A stretch of 32,429 bases of DNA from an uncultured Roseburia sp. Its GTDB lineage: Bacteria > Bacillota > Clostridia > Lachnospirales > Lachnospiraceae. Under the pieces are notes generated by a model. That model had not been told where the DNA came from. It saw only the letters and a program-made list of their open reading frames with translations, and ran no database searches. Shown one piece after another: positions 15,882-23,103 of the stretch. The position numbers and the translations under genes were made by a program. Within the stretch, counting starts at the first letter, position 1. Each line of letters starts with the position of its first letter. Where the stretch lies: positions 1 through 32,429 of the forward strand of contig CANTEO010000027.1 in NCBI GenBank assembly GCA_947652855.1, in the 5' to 3' direction.

Positions 15882-16301
15882 ATGACGGACAATACATTTC
15901 ATGCGACAGTGGAGTCCTTGTTTAAGGGGATGGACAGCTTTATCACTAGCAAGACGGTGGTGGGCGAGGCGATTCATATGGGGGACACGATTATCCTCCC
16001 GTTGGTGGACGTTTCCTTCGGAGTGGCTGCGGGCGTGTTCGCCAAAAAGGATCAGAATAACGGAGGCGGGGGCATGGGCGGCAAGGTGATGCCAAGCGCC
16101 GTGCTTGTGATTTCCAACGGGACGACAAAGCTTGTGAATGTGAAGAATCAGGACGGCATCACAAAGGTGCTTGACATGGTGCCTGACTTTGTAAATAAGT
16201 TCACGAGCAAGGGAGCGGCAGCGGAGGAAAACGCGGGCGCGAAGGAGAAGGCTGCGCAGGAGATGGAGGACATCCTTTCAGAGTCCGTAAAAGAGAAATA
16301 A
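15882..16301 (+). CDS. gerW: GerW/YtfJ family spore protein
   Basis: YtfJ (GerW) of Bacillus is a spore protein needed for normal germination. This 139-residue protein has the family's ordered blocks: ESLFKGMDSFITSKTVVGEAIHMGDTIILPLVDVSFGVAAG, a Gly-rich segment (NNGGGGMGGKVMPSAVLVIS), then KLVNVKNQDGITKVLDMVPDFVNKF, and a charged C-terminal tail. Its presence suggests the host forms spores. An AGGAGG site lies shortly before the ATG, and an intrinsic terminator follows 22 bases after the stop, so it is the last gene of its transcript. Confidence 0.9.
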   Translation: MTDNTFHATVESLFKGMDSFITSKTVVGEAIHMGDTIILPLVDVSFGVAAGVFAKKDQNNGGGGMGGKVMPSAVLVISNGTTKLVNVKNQDGITKVLDMVPDFVNKFTSKGAAAEENAGAKEKAAQEMEDILSESVKEK

Positions 16302-16322
16302 ACAGGATAAAAAGGAAAGCAG

Positions 16323-16355
16323 GGTGCATATAGTAAACTATATGCATCTTTTTTT
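16323..16355 (+). terminator. Intrinsic terminator after gerW
   Basis: TGCATATAG (16325-16333) and CTATATGCA (16338-16346) pair perfectly around a TAAA loop, with a further G-T and G-C pair outside, followed by seven T residues (16349-16355). This is a standard rho-independent terminator for the Nudix-to-gerW transcript. Confidence 0.85.
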
Positions 16356-16417
16356 GTCTTATAGGAAAGACTTTGCCACGCTAAAGTGTAAAAGTGCCTT
16401 TCCTATAAGACAAAAAA
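16350..16417. repeat. 20-bp perfect inverted repeat with 28-base loop
   Basis: Bases 16350-16369 and 16398-16417 are perfect reverse complements. The arms begin with the T tract of the gerW terminator and end with a matching A tract, so the terminator's T run is part of a larger hairpin. The core arm is GTCTTATAGGAAAG. The shape fits a bidirectional terminator or a small dispersed palindromic repeat; which one cannot be told from one copy. Confidence 0.75.
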
Positions 16418-16420
16418 TAA

Positions 16421-16540
16421 TATGCGCACTCGCACAAGCGGTAAAATATTGCTTCGCAATTGTGCTCGGCGCAGCAAAATGTGCAAGCCCCTCATGAGTG
16501 AGGGGGTAGGGGAGTTGAAGTGGGCTTGCCCACTTTGTTC
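16421..16540. repeat. Cluster of short hairpins
   Basis: Within 120 bases there are several perfect stems: GCACAA (16430) with TTGTGC (16460) enclosing ATTGC-TTC-GCAAT; CCCCTCA-TGAG-TGAGGGG near 16489-16506; and AAGTGGGC-TT-GCCCACTT near 16518-16535. No reading frame or promoter explains them. They could be parts of an intergenic mobile repeat or a structured RNA. The stretch lies between the gerW terminator and the small membrane peptide. Confidence 0.55.
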
Positions 16541-16576
16541 TGGAAATGTGTGAAGGTCTGTAAGGAAGGGGAACGC

Positions 16577-16714
16577 ATGAAGCGGCTGATTGGGTATTCG
16601 TTGTTTTGCATTGGCGTGGGGATGGTCTTGATGTGGATCATCTCAAGCGCCGTAATTGGATTTTTGCTGATTTGCCTGTGCATGGTGTTGGGGTATTTTT
16701 TATTTTGCTGTTAG
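16577..16714 (+). CDS. Small single-pass or hairpin membrane peptide
   Basis: This 45-residue peptide starts MKRLIGYSLFCIGVGMV and is almost wholly hydrophobic, with two short membrane segments (about 5-22 and 24-42) and a terminal Cys pair. It has the look of a short Clostridia membrane peptide with the pattern K-x-IG-x-x-LF-x-x-G-x-GM and a GYxLFCC end, which I recall as a conserved hypothetical. The frame is open from 16520, but the ATG at 16577 has a GGAAGGGGA ribosome binding site directly before it. No promoter stands out. The function is unknown; it may influence a membrane complex. Confidence 0.6.
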   Translation: MKRLIGYSLFCIGVGMVLMWIISSAVIGFLLICLCMVLGYFLFCC

Positions 16715-16738
16715 CGCCCGCGCATGACAGAGAGCAAA

Positions 16739-16764
16739 GGCGCGCCTAAAGCAGAAGGCGCGCC
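16739..16764. terminator. GC-rich hairpin between convergent genes
   Basis: GGCGCGCC occurs at 16739-16746 and again at 16757-16764. Because the octamer is its own reverse complement, the two copies can pair into a strong 8-bp stem with a 10-base loop. Only weak T runs follow on either strand (TTTGC on the minus strand). It lies between the small peptide gene and the end of the minus-strand MerR gene and probably ends both transcripts. Confidence 0.5.
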
Positions 16765-16773
16765 CAAATAAAG

Positions 16774-17622
16774 TCATTTGAGACGGAAGTTCCGGTAATA
16801 GAACCTGAATAAGGCTAAAGAGGGCAGTAAAAGCCAGGCTGCAAGTAAGAGGCTTTTGCTGCTTGCGACCCAATAAAGAAACAGGATCACAGGTATGGAG
16901 AGGTGCGTGACCGCCCAGTGGATGTTCCGCAGGATGCGGCGGCGCTTCACGTCCACATCAAGATATTCGTTTTCTAACAGCTCCGGGTGCGTCATTTTGC
17001 AGATGATGACTGCGCCAAAGCGCCCAAATTCCCTCCATGCCTCATATTCTATGCCGTCGATCTCAAATTTTGGGTACATTCCGTGTTTTGTCACGACAAG
17101 GTTCAGGTTGTTTTCCATGCCGTATTTGCAGAGCGCCTCGGTAAATTCTTCTTGATTGAGCGTCAGGGTGTCCGGCATAAAGGAAAATTCTTTTTTGCTC
17201 TCTGTTTTAGAAATCTTTTTGTAATCGTTCAAAATATTCATAAAGTGACCTCCTTTTCGTTCCAGCTCCCCCATTTTAGACAGGGCGGCCTGTGTGTGAA
17301 TGTCGGCTGTCTTTTGGTCTAGGAGGAAACGGCACATCCGAATGGCGGCGTCGAGATCGCTTTTTTTCTCCGTTAGGAAGGAAAGATGCGCTTTTAAAAT
17401 GCCTCTGTGATCCTCGCCTTCCAAAATTCTGCGGATCTGCTCAATCGGGACGTCGATCCGGCGCAGGATTTTGATTCGCTTAAGCCTCTCAACGTCTGCG
17501 TCCGAATATTCCCGGTAGCTGTTTTCCTGGTTTCGTTCCGGCGTAAGCAGCCCTTTCTTTTCATAAAAACGGATGTTCTGTTTTGTGATGCCGGTTAGCG
17601 TCTCCACATCCTTAATATTCAT
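16774..17622 (-). CDS. MerR-family regulator with C-terminal membrane tail
   Basis: The N-terminal 70 residues are a MerR DNA-binding domain: MNIKDVETLTGITKQNIRFYEKKGLL, then NSYREYSDADVERLKRIKILRRIDVPIEQI. A helical linker with two Cys-free heptad-like parts follows to about residue 120. The middle (about 145-225) carries FMPDTLTLNQEEFTEAL and KFEIDGIEYEAWREFGRFGAVIICKM, which I do not recognise. The last 50 residues contain two hydrophobic stretches (THLSIPVILFLYWVA and LLLAAWLLLPSLALF), so the protein is probably tethered to the membrane. At 282 residues it is longer than simple MerR proteins. It reads from its own promoter with a 19-base spacer, suggesting autoregulation. No linked target gene lies beside it except possibly the small membrane peptide. 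Effector unknown. Confidence 0.85.
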   Translation of the reverse strand: MNIKDVETLTGITKQNIRFYEKKGLLTPERNQENSYREYSDADVERLKRIKILRRIDVPIEQIRRILEGEDHRGILKAHLSFLTEKKSDLDAAIRMCRFLLDQKTADIHTQAALSKMGELERKGGHFMNILNDYKKISKTESKKEFSFMPDTLTLNQEEFTEALCKYGMENNLNLVVTKHGMYPKFEIDGIEYEAWREFGRFGAVIICKMTHPELLENEYLDVDVKRRRILRNIHWAVTHLSIPVILFLYWVASSKSLLLAAWLLLPSLALFRFYYRNFRLK

Positions 17623-17654
17623 AAGATGTGCCTCCTTTTGCTGTTTCTAAGGTC

Positions 17655-17685
17655 ACTATAAAGGTTATAGTCGGTATAAGGTCAA
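17655..17685 (-). promoter_or_regulatory. MerR-type promoter with 19-base spacer and dyad
   Basis: On the minus strand TTGACC (17685-17680) and TATAGT (17660-17655) are separated by 19 bases, the over-long spacing that MerR proteins correct by bending DNA. A perfect dyad, ACTATAA-N3-TTATAGT, covers 17655-17671, and the heptamer AAGGTCA occurs at both sides on the plus strand (from 17649 and 17678). Transcription would start about 25 bases before the merR ATG. Binding by this MerR protein is inferred. Confidence 0.6.
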
Positions 17686-17705
17686 GAAAAAATTCAATTT
17701 TTTAT

Positions 17706-17745
17706 AAAAAAACGGCAAAACAGAGGGATATTCTTTCGTTTTGCC
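17706..17745 (-). terminator. Second minus-strand terminator
   Basis: On the minus strand GGCAAAAC (17745-17738) pairs with GTTTTGCC (17721-17714), followed after one G by seven T residues (17712-17706). The loop is 16 bases. It stands between the rpmB terminator and the merR promoter and would stop any read-through from rpmB. Confidence 0.6.
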
Positions 17746-17805
17746 AGGATTCTTTAAAAGTCAGGCGGAACACGGCCGTATTCCGAAATGCTTCGGTTGC
17801 GGTAT

Positions 17806-17827
17806 AAAAAAAGAGAAGCCGCTTCTC
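17806..17827 (-). terminator. Intrinsic terminator after rpmB
   Basis: On the minus strand GAGAAGC-G-GCTTCTC forms a perfect 7-bp stem (17827-17813), followed by seven T residues (17812-17806). It is about 40 bases downstream of the rpmB stop codon. Confidence 0.8.
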
Positions 17828-17867
17828 ATGAAGCGCCTCCCTTTGACGAATTTGCATTCCGGCAATG

Positions 17868-18053
17868 TTATCTGCGTTCCACTTTGCCGCTCTTTAAGCA
17901 AGACGTGCAAACGTACAACCTTTTGGGAACTCCGTTTACCTTGCATCTTACACGTTTGATGTTTGGTTTCCACATTCTATTTGTTTTTCTATGAGAATGG
18001 CTCACATTATGTCCGAACTGAACGCCTTTTCCACAAACTGCGCATTTTGCCAT
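17868..18053 (-). CDS. rpmB: 50S ribosomal protein L28
   Basis: L28 is a small basic protein of the large ribosomal subunit. The 61-residue sequence begins MAKCAVCGKGVQFGHNVSHSHRKTNRMWKPNIKRV and ends RLYVCTSCLKSGKV; the two CxxC pairs (CAVC and CTSC) make it the zinc-binding form. The frame is open from 18071, but the ATG at 18053 has a strong GGAGGTG ribosome binding site and gives the standard start. It is divergent from the Asp23-like gene, the same arrangement as rpmB and yloU in Bacillus. It has its own promoter and terminator and is therefore monocistronic. Confidence 0.96.
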   Translation of the reverse strand: MAKCAVCGKGVQFGHNVSHSHRKTNRMWKPNIKRVRCKVNGVPKRLYVCTSCLKSGKVERR

Positions 18054-18110
18054 GACCGCACCTCCTCGCATTTTTTAAGATTACTCTTGCGTAAGCCCAC
18101 AACATGATAT

Positions 18111-18139
18111 ATTTTAGCAGATCAGGCTAGGGATTGCAA
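18111..18139 (-). promoter_or_regulatory. rpmB promoter
   Basis: On the minus strand TTGCAA (18139-18134) and TAAAAT (18116-18111) are separated by 17 bases. Transcription would start about 50 bases before the rpmB ATG. Confidence 0.7.
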
Positions 18140-18186
18140 GAATTTTTTGTAAATTTTTAGTGACGCGTACATCCCAATAATAAAAA

Positions 18187-18214
18187 TTGCTTTTTTGGGA
18201 AAAATGGGTATAAT
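18187..18214 (+). promoter_or_regulatory. Promoter for the Asp23-like gene, DAK-type kinase and recG
   Basis: TTGCTT (18187-18192) and TATAAT (18209-18214) have a 16-base spacer. The start of transcription would be about 27 bases before the ATG at 18247, leaving room for the GGAGG site. It faces away from the rpmB promoter, about 50 bases apart. Confidence 0.65.
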
Positions 18215-18246
18215 GGATAGTATCAGTGTAATATGGAGGTCAAAGT

Positions 18247-18606
18247 ATGAAAGGACAATTAGAAACTCCCCTGGGCAAGGTTGTTATCAGCAATGACGTG
18301 CTGGCGACCTATGCCGGCTCCGTGGCGGTGGAATGTTTTGGCATCGTCGGGATGGCCGCGGTGAACATGAAGGACGGCCTGGTGAAGCTGTTGAAGCGGG
18401 ATTACCTTACCCATGGAATCAATGTGTCCGTACAGGACGGGAACAGGATCACGATAGATTTTCATGTCATCGTCTCCTATGGGGTCAGCATCCATACGGT
18501 TTCTGACAACCTGACGGATACGGTGAAGTATAAGGTGGAAGAGTTTACGGGAATGGAGATTGAGAAAATCAATATATACGTTGAAGGCGTGAGAGTCATT
18601 GATTAA
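18247..18606 (+). CDS. Asp23/Gls24 family envelope stress protein (YloU-like)
   Basis: This 119-residue protein begins MKGQLETPLGKVVISNDVLATYAGSVAVECFGIVGMAA and continues with a GINVSVQDGNRITIDFHVIVSYGVSI segment, the two conserved blocks of the Asp23/Gls24 family. It lacks a signal peptide and membrane segment. Family members are cytoplasmic or membrane-linked and associated with envelope or alkaline stress; the exact role is unclear. The order Asp23-like, DAK-type kinase, recG matches yloU-yloV-recG of Bacillus. The stop codon lies just before the ribosome binding site of the kinase gene. Confidence 0.9.
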   Translation: MKGQLETPLGKVVISNDVLATYAGSVAVECFGIVGMAAVNMKDGLVKLLKRDYLTHGINVSVQDGNRITIDFHVIVSYGVSIHTVSDNLTDTVKYKVEEFTGMEIEKINIYVEGVRVID

Positions 18607-18619
18607 GGAGGATTTGAAA

Positions 18620-20311
18620 GTGGAAATCAATTCGATTAACGCGGCCATGTTCGCGAAAATGTTTTTGGCGGGGGCGGCGAACTTAGAGGCTAAGAAAGAA
18701 TGGATCAATGAACTGAATGTTTTTCCGGTGCCGGACGGGGACACCGGGACGAATATGTCCATGACAATGAATTCGGCGGCGAAGGAAGTGGCCGCGCTAT
18801 CAAATCCTGACATGAAATCTTTGGCGAAGGCAATCTCCTCCGGCTCCCTGCGCGGGGCGAGGGGGAACTCCGGCGTAATTTTGTCTCAGCTGTTCCGCGG
18901 GCTCTCAAAAGTCATCAAGGAGCATGACTTTGTGGACGTGCCTGTTATGGCGCGCGCATTGGAGAAGGCGTCGGAGACGGCGTACAAGGCAGTCATGAAG
19001 CCCAAGGAGGGGACGATCCTCACCGTGGCGCGCGGCGCGGCGCAAAAGGGCGTGGAGATGGCGGATAAGACGACGGACCTGACCGTGTTTGCGAAGGCGG
19101 TGTTAAAAGAAGCGGAGCGGACGCTTAGCAGGACGCCGGATATGCTGCCGGTGCTAAAGCAGGCGGGCGTCGTGGACTCAGGCGGCCAGGGCCTGGTGGA
19201 GGTCTTAAGGGGCGTAGTGCTCGCGCTTGAGGGCAAGGAGGTCAAATTTACGGCCGAGCCTGCCGGAAAGGAGACGGCCGGCTCGGCTGACGCGTCATCA
19301 TATATTGACGCGCAGGCCAATCAGGAGATCAAATTCGCTTACTGCACGCAGTTTTTGATTCTGACGAAAAAGCCGTTCAGCGAACGGAAAGAGCGTGAGT
19401 TTAAGTCCTATCTGGAAGAAATCGGGGACTCCATTGTGGTGGTCGCTGACGACGAGATCGTGAAGGTGCACGTACATACCAACGATCCCGGCCTTGCAAT
19501 GCAGCGGGGATTGACGTATGGCGAGCTGACGACGATTATCATAGAGAACATGAAGCTGGAGCGCGACGAGAAGATTTCCGCTATGAAAGAAAAGGAGATG
19601 CAGGCGGCGGGCGCGCCGGCTCCAGAAGAGGCGCAGCCCGATGAGCCGCAGAAAGAAGTGGGGTTCGTGGCGGTTTCCATTGGGGAAGGGCTGAACGAGA
19701 TTTTCCGCGGGCTGGGCGTGGATTACCTTATTGAAGGCGGTCAGACGATGAACCCAAGCACGGAGGACGTGCTGACGGCGGTTTCTAAGGTGAACGCCAA
19801 GAACGTCTTCCTGTTCCCGAACAACAAAAATATTATTTTGGCGGCAAATCAGGCGGCGACCCTGTGTGAGGACAAGAACATTGTCGTGATTCCTACGAAG
19901 ACGATCCCGCAGGGAATCACCGCGATGGTGAATTATATCCCGGATCAGTCCGTGGAGGAGAACGCGTCGCATATGAACGAGGAGATCGGCCTGGTGAAGA
20001 CGGGGCAGGTGACGTATGCCGTGCGGGACACGGAGATTGACGGCAAGCAGATCCGTCAGGGTGATTATATGGGAATTGGCGATACGGCCATCCTTTCGGC
20101 GGGGACGGATGAGCAGGCCGTGACGCTTGACATGGCGGAGCAGATGATTGATGAGGAATCCGCGCTTGTCGCCATTTATTATGGAGAGGACGCCTCGAAG
20201 GAGAAGGCGGAAAATTATGCGAGGATGATCGTAGAGGCGCATCCGGGGCTTGAGGTGGAAGTGAACGCGGGCGGTCAGCCAATCTATTATTATATCGTCT
20301 CTGTGGAATAA
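18620..20311 (+). CDS. DAK2-domain (FakA/YloV-like) kinase
   Basis: The N-terminal domain has the dihydroxyacetone-kinase-like ATP site, VFPVPDGDTGTNMSMTM at about residue 40-56, and SSGSLRGARGNSGVILSQLFRG; a VDSGGQGLVEVLRG block follows. The C-terminal half contains VKVHVHTNDPGLAMQRGL and GEGLNEIFRGLGVDYLIEGGQTMNPS, as in FakA, which phosphorylates fatty acids bound to FakB proteins for phospholipid synthesis. No FakB/DegV gene is seen here, so fatty acid kinase is an inference by family. The frame is open from 18599, overlapping the previous gene, but the in-frame GTG at 18620 lies 8 bases after an AAGGAGG site and starts MEINSINAAMFAKMFLAGA, the family start, giving 563 residues. Confidence 0.9.
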   Translation: MEINSINAAMFAKMFLAGAANLEAKKEWINELNVFPVPDGDTGTNMSMTMNSAAKEVAALSNPDMKSLAKAISSGSLRGARGNSGVILSQLFRGLSKVIKEHDFVDVPVMARALEKASETAYKAVMKPKEGTILTVARGAAQKGVEMADKTTDLTVFAKAVLKEAERTLSRTPDMLPVLKQAGVVDSGGQGLVEVLRGVVLALEGKEVKFTAEPAGKETAGSADASSYIDAQANQEIKFAYCTQFLILTKKPFSERKEREFKSYLEEIGDSIVVVADDEIVKVHVHTNDPGLAMQRGLTYGELTTIIIENMKLERDEKISAMKEKEMQAAGAPAPEEAQPDEPQKEVGFVAVSIGEGLNEIFRGLGVDYLIEGGQTMNPSTEDVLTAVSKVNAKNVFLFPNNKNIILAANQAATLCEDKNIVVIPTKTIPQGITAMVNYIPDQSVEENASHMNEEIGLVKTGQVTYAVRDTEIDGKQIRQGDYMGIGDTAILSAGTDEQAVTLDMAEQMIDEESALVAIYYGEDASKEKAENYARMIVEAHPGLEVEVNAGGQPIYYYIVSVE

Positions 20312-20323
20312 AAGAGGTAGGCT

Positions 20324-22372
20324 ATGGACGTAAAAGCGCCGATTACGGACGTGAAGGGAATCGGGAGCCAGACGGAAAAAAAGATGAATCGGATAGGAGT
20401 GTATACAGTGGGGGATATGCTCCTTCACTATCCGAGGGACTATGTCTTATACAAAGACCCTGTAAGGCCGTCGGAGCTTTTAGGGGAAGGGCATTGCGCC
20501 GTCATTGGGCGCTTGGCGGGGCCTCTGGCCTTAAAGCGGACGGGCCGGATGGATCTGGTGACGGCCAGGGCTGGTGACGCCGCGGGGACAGTGGAGCTTG
20601 TCTGGTTTCATATGCCATATGTCAGGAGCCAGCTAAAGCAGGGAGAGGCTTACATATTTTATGGCAGGGTGAAGGCGAGGGGCGGCGGCTTTTGCATGGA
20701 GCAGCCGGAAATCTATACGTGGGAGCAGTATCAGGAAAAGAAAAGGACGCTGCAGCCGGTTTACGCGCAGACCGAAGGGCTAAGCAGCAAGATGATTGCA
20801 AAAACGATGAAGAAGGCGTTTGAGGAGCTGCCGGCATTTGAGGACGGCCTTCCGGACGCGATTCGAAAAAAAGAGGAGCTGTGCGAGTATCATGTCGCAA
20901 TTCGGCAAATTCATTTCCCAAATGACATGGAGCATCTGATGGAGGCGAGGAGACGTCTGGTGTTTGACGAGTTTTTCTTTTTTTTGCTGCACATTCAAAT
21001 GTGGAAGGAGAAAAAAGAGGCGGCCTTGAATCATTTTCCGATTGAGACTGAGACGGTGATCCCTTATCTGCTGTCCCATTTGCCCTATCAGCTTACAAGG
21101 GCGCAGAAAAGGTGCTTGGACGAAGTGATTTGCGATTTGAAAAAAGAAGCGGCCATGCAGCGCCTGATACAGGGAGACGTAGGCTCCGGGAAAACCATTA
21201 TCGCGTTTCTTTGCATGGCCCTGATGGGGGAGAACGGATACCAGTCCGCCCTGATGGCGCCCACTGAGGTTTTGGCGAGGCAGCATTATGAGCTGTTTGT
21301 GAAGCTGTGTCAGGAGTATTGCCTTGACCGGAAGGTCATCCTTCTGACCGGCTCTTTGACGAAACGGCAGCGGCGGCGGGCGGATGAAGATATGCTGATG
21401 TATCCGGACGCAATGGTGATCGGGACGCAGGCCCTGATTCAGGAAGGGGCGAATTTTACGAATCTTGGCCTGGTCATTACGGACGAGCAGCACCGCTTTG
21501 GCGTGCGGCAGCGGGAACGGTTGGCGGGGAAGGGCCTGCATCCGCATATTCTTGTGATGAGCGCCACGCCGATCCCAAGGACGCTGGCGATCATTTTATA
21601 TGGCGACATGGACATTTCCGTCATTGATGAGGTTCCGGCCAGGCGCCTTCCGATTAAAAATTGCGTCGTTGAGACGTCGTACCGGAAGACGGCATATGAA
21701 TTTATCCGAAAGGAGATAAAGAAGGGACATCAGGCTTACGTGATTTGCCCTTTGGTGGAGCAAAGCGAGGAAATTGACGCGGAGAATGTGACGGATTACG
21801 CGGCGAAGCTAAAGGACTATTTCAAAGGGGAGGTTTCCATTGGCTGCCTGAATGGGAAAATGAGGCCGGAAGAGAAGATTCAGGTGATGGAGGCGTTTGC
21901 CCGCAATGAGATTTCGCTATTGGCCGCCACGACGGTCGTGGAGGTGGGCGTTAACGTGCCTAACGCCACCGTCATGATGGTGGAGAACGCCGAGCGCTTT
22001 GGCTTGGCGCAGCTCCATCAGCTTAGGGGACGGGTGGGGCGGGGCAGCGCCCAGTCGTACTGCATTTTTGTGGACAACGCAAAAAGCAGGGAGTCGCAGG
22101 GCAGGCTCTCCGTCTTAAGCCGCTCGAATGACGGGTTTTACATTGCCGCGGAGGATTTGAAGCTGCGCGGGCCGGGGGATTTTTTTGGCATCCGGCAAAG
22201 CGGGGACATGAATTTTCGGATTGCGGACATCTATCAGGACGCGGATGTGCTAAAGGCTGCGTCAGGATATGTAAAAGAGCTGCTAAGCGATGATCCCAGG
22301 CTTGAGAAAGAGGACAACCATAAGCTGGCCCTTGCGCTTGAGGCGGAGGGAGGCCAGTTTTTAGGGATCTGA
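20324..22372 (+). CDS. recG: ATP-dependent DNA helicase RecG
   Basis: RecG remodels stalled replication forks and branched DNA. The 682-residue length is normal. The N-terminal wedge/OB region contains VKGIGSQTEKKMNRIGVYTVGDMLLHYPRDY. The helicase core has Walker A GDVGSGKT (about 284-291), the DEQH box (ITDEQHRFGVRQR), MSATPIPRTLAI, TTVVEVGVNVPNATVMMVENAERFGLAQLHQLRGRVGRG, and the C-terminal GPGDFFGIRQSGDMNFRIADI motif. All are intact. It follows the kinase gene after 12 bases, the usual pairing in Firmicutes, and is followed by a two-component system after 30 bases with an eight-G run (22383-22390). Confidence 0.96.
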   Translation: MDVKAPITDVKGIGSQTEKKMNRIGVYTVGDMLLHYPRDYVLYKDPVRPSELLGEGHCAVIGRLAGPLALKRTGRMDLVTARAGDAAGTVELVWFHMPYVRSQLKQGEAYIFYGRVKARGGGFCMEQPEIYTWEQYQEKKRTLQPVYAQTEGLSSKMIAKTMKKAFEELPAFEDGLPDAIRKKEELCEYHVAIRQIHFPNDMEHLMEARRRLVFDEFFFFLLHIQMWKEKKEAALNHFPIETETVIPYLLSHLPYQLTRAQKRCLDEVICDLKKEAAMQRLIQGDVGSGKTIIAFLCMALMGENGYQSALMAPTEVLARQHYELFVKLCQEYCLDRKVILLTGSLTKRQRRRADEDMLMYPDAMVIGTQALIQEGANFTNLGLVITDEQHRFGVRQRERLAGKGLHPHILVMSATPIPRTLAIILYGDMDISVIDEVPARRLPIKNCVVETSYRKTAYEFIRKEIKKGHQAYVICPLVEQSEEIDAENVTDYAAKLKDYFKGEVSIGCLNGKMRPEEKIQVMEAFARNEISLLAATTVVEVGVNVPNATVMMVENAERFGLAQLHQLRGRVGRGSAQSYCIFVDNAKSRESQGRLSVLSRSNDGFYIAAEDLKLRGPGDFFGIRQSGDMNFRIADIYQDADVLKAASGYVKELLSDDPRLEKEDNHKLALALEAEGGQFLGI

Positions 22373-22402
22373 AATTTTGTATGGGGGGGGTAAAAATGAG
22401 AA

Positions 22403-23077
22403 ATGAGATTGCTGGTTGTGGAGGACGAGAGGGATATGAACCGCATTCTGGTTAAGGAGCTGGAATCAGAGGGATATCTTGTGGACAGCTGCTTTGACGG
22501 GGAAAGCGCGTTTGACTATCTTTGCATGGCAGAGTATGACGGAGTGATTTTAGACGTCATGATTCCAAAGATGGATGGGTTCACGGTCTTAAAAAAGGTG
22601 CGGGACAAAGGGATTGAGACGCCAATATTGTTTTTAAGCGCAAAATGCAGCGTGAACGATATTGTGCAGGGGCTGGATCTGGGAGCGGACGATTATATCG
22701 TAAAGCCTTTTGACTTTAAGGAGCTATTGGCCAGAATCCGCATGATTACCCGAAAGAAGGCTGATGTGCGCACAAACATTTACCGCTGTGGGACGCTGGA
22801 GGTGAACACCAATGACTGCACGGTCTCACGGGAGGGAGTGGCGATTGAGCTTTCGCCAAAGGAATATGCGGTGCTGCTTTATTTGATCCGCAATCAGAAC
22901 ATTGTCGTGACGAGGGAGCAGATTGAGTCCAATATATGGGAATTTGACTGTGACATCAATTCCAATCTGGTTGACGTGTATATCCGCTACCTTCGGAAGA
23001 AGATTGACGACGGATATGAGACGAAGATGATCCGTACAGTCAGGGGGGTGGGGTACTTATTAAAAGGAAACGAATAA
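22403..23077 (+). CDS. OmpR-family response regulator
   Basis: This 224-residue protein has a receiver domain with the acidic pair (VVEDERD), the phosphoacceptor Asp51 in GVILDVMIPKMDGF, Ser79 (LFLSA) and Lys101 (DDYIVKPFDF). The C-terminal winged-helix DNA-binding domain follows with ELSPKEYAVLLYLIRNQNIVVTREQI and VDVYIRYLRKKIDDGYETKMIRTVRGVGYLL. It should be phosphorylated by the kinase encoded next. The ATG lies 12 bases after the G run, which serves as an imperfect ribosome binding site. The target genes are not visible. Its end overlaps the probable true start of the kinase. Confidence 0.93.
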   Translation: MRLLVVEDERDMNRILVKELESEGYLVDSCFDGESAFDYLCMAEYDGVILDVMIPKMDGFTVLKKVRDKGIETPILFLSAKCSVNDIVQGLDLGADDYIVKPFDFKELLARIRMITRKKADVRTNIYRCGTLEVNTNDCTVSREGVAIELSPKEYAVLLYLIRNQNIVVTREQIESNIWEFDCDINSNLVDVYIRYLRKKIDDGYETKMIRTVRGVGYLLKGNE

Positions 23078-23103
23078 GCCAGCGGTCCATCAGCCGGTAT
23101 CTG

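Noticed and set aside
16739..16764. Two GGCGCGCC copies as a possible direct-repeat attachment site
   Set aside because: The octamer is palindromic and the pair is better read as the stem of a hairpin between convergent genes.
19298..20428. A 376-codon open frame on the minus strand
   Set aside because: It lies wholly opposite the DAK-type kinase gene, is rich in His, Arg and Leu, and is a shadow of that gene's codon bias.
22383..22390. Eight-G run before the response regulator as a phase-variable switch
   Set aside because: It is short, lies outside coding sequence, and is adequately explained as an imperfect ribosome binding site.
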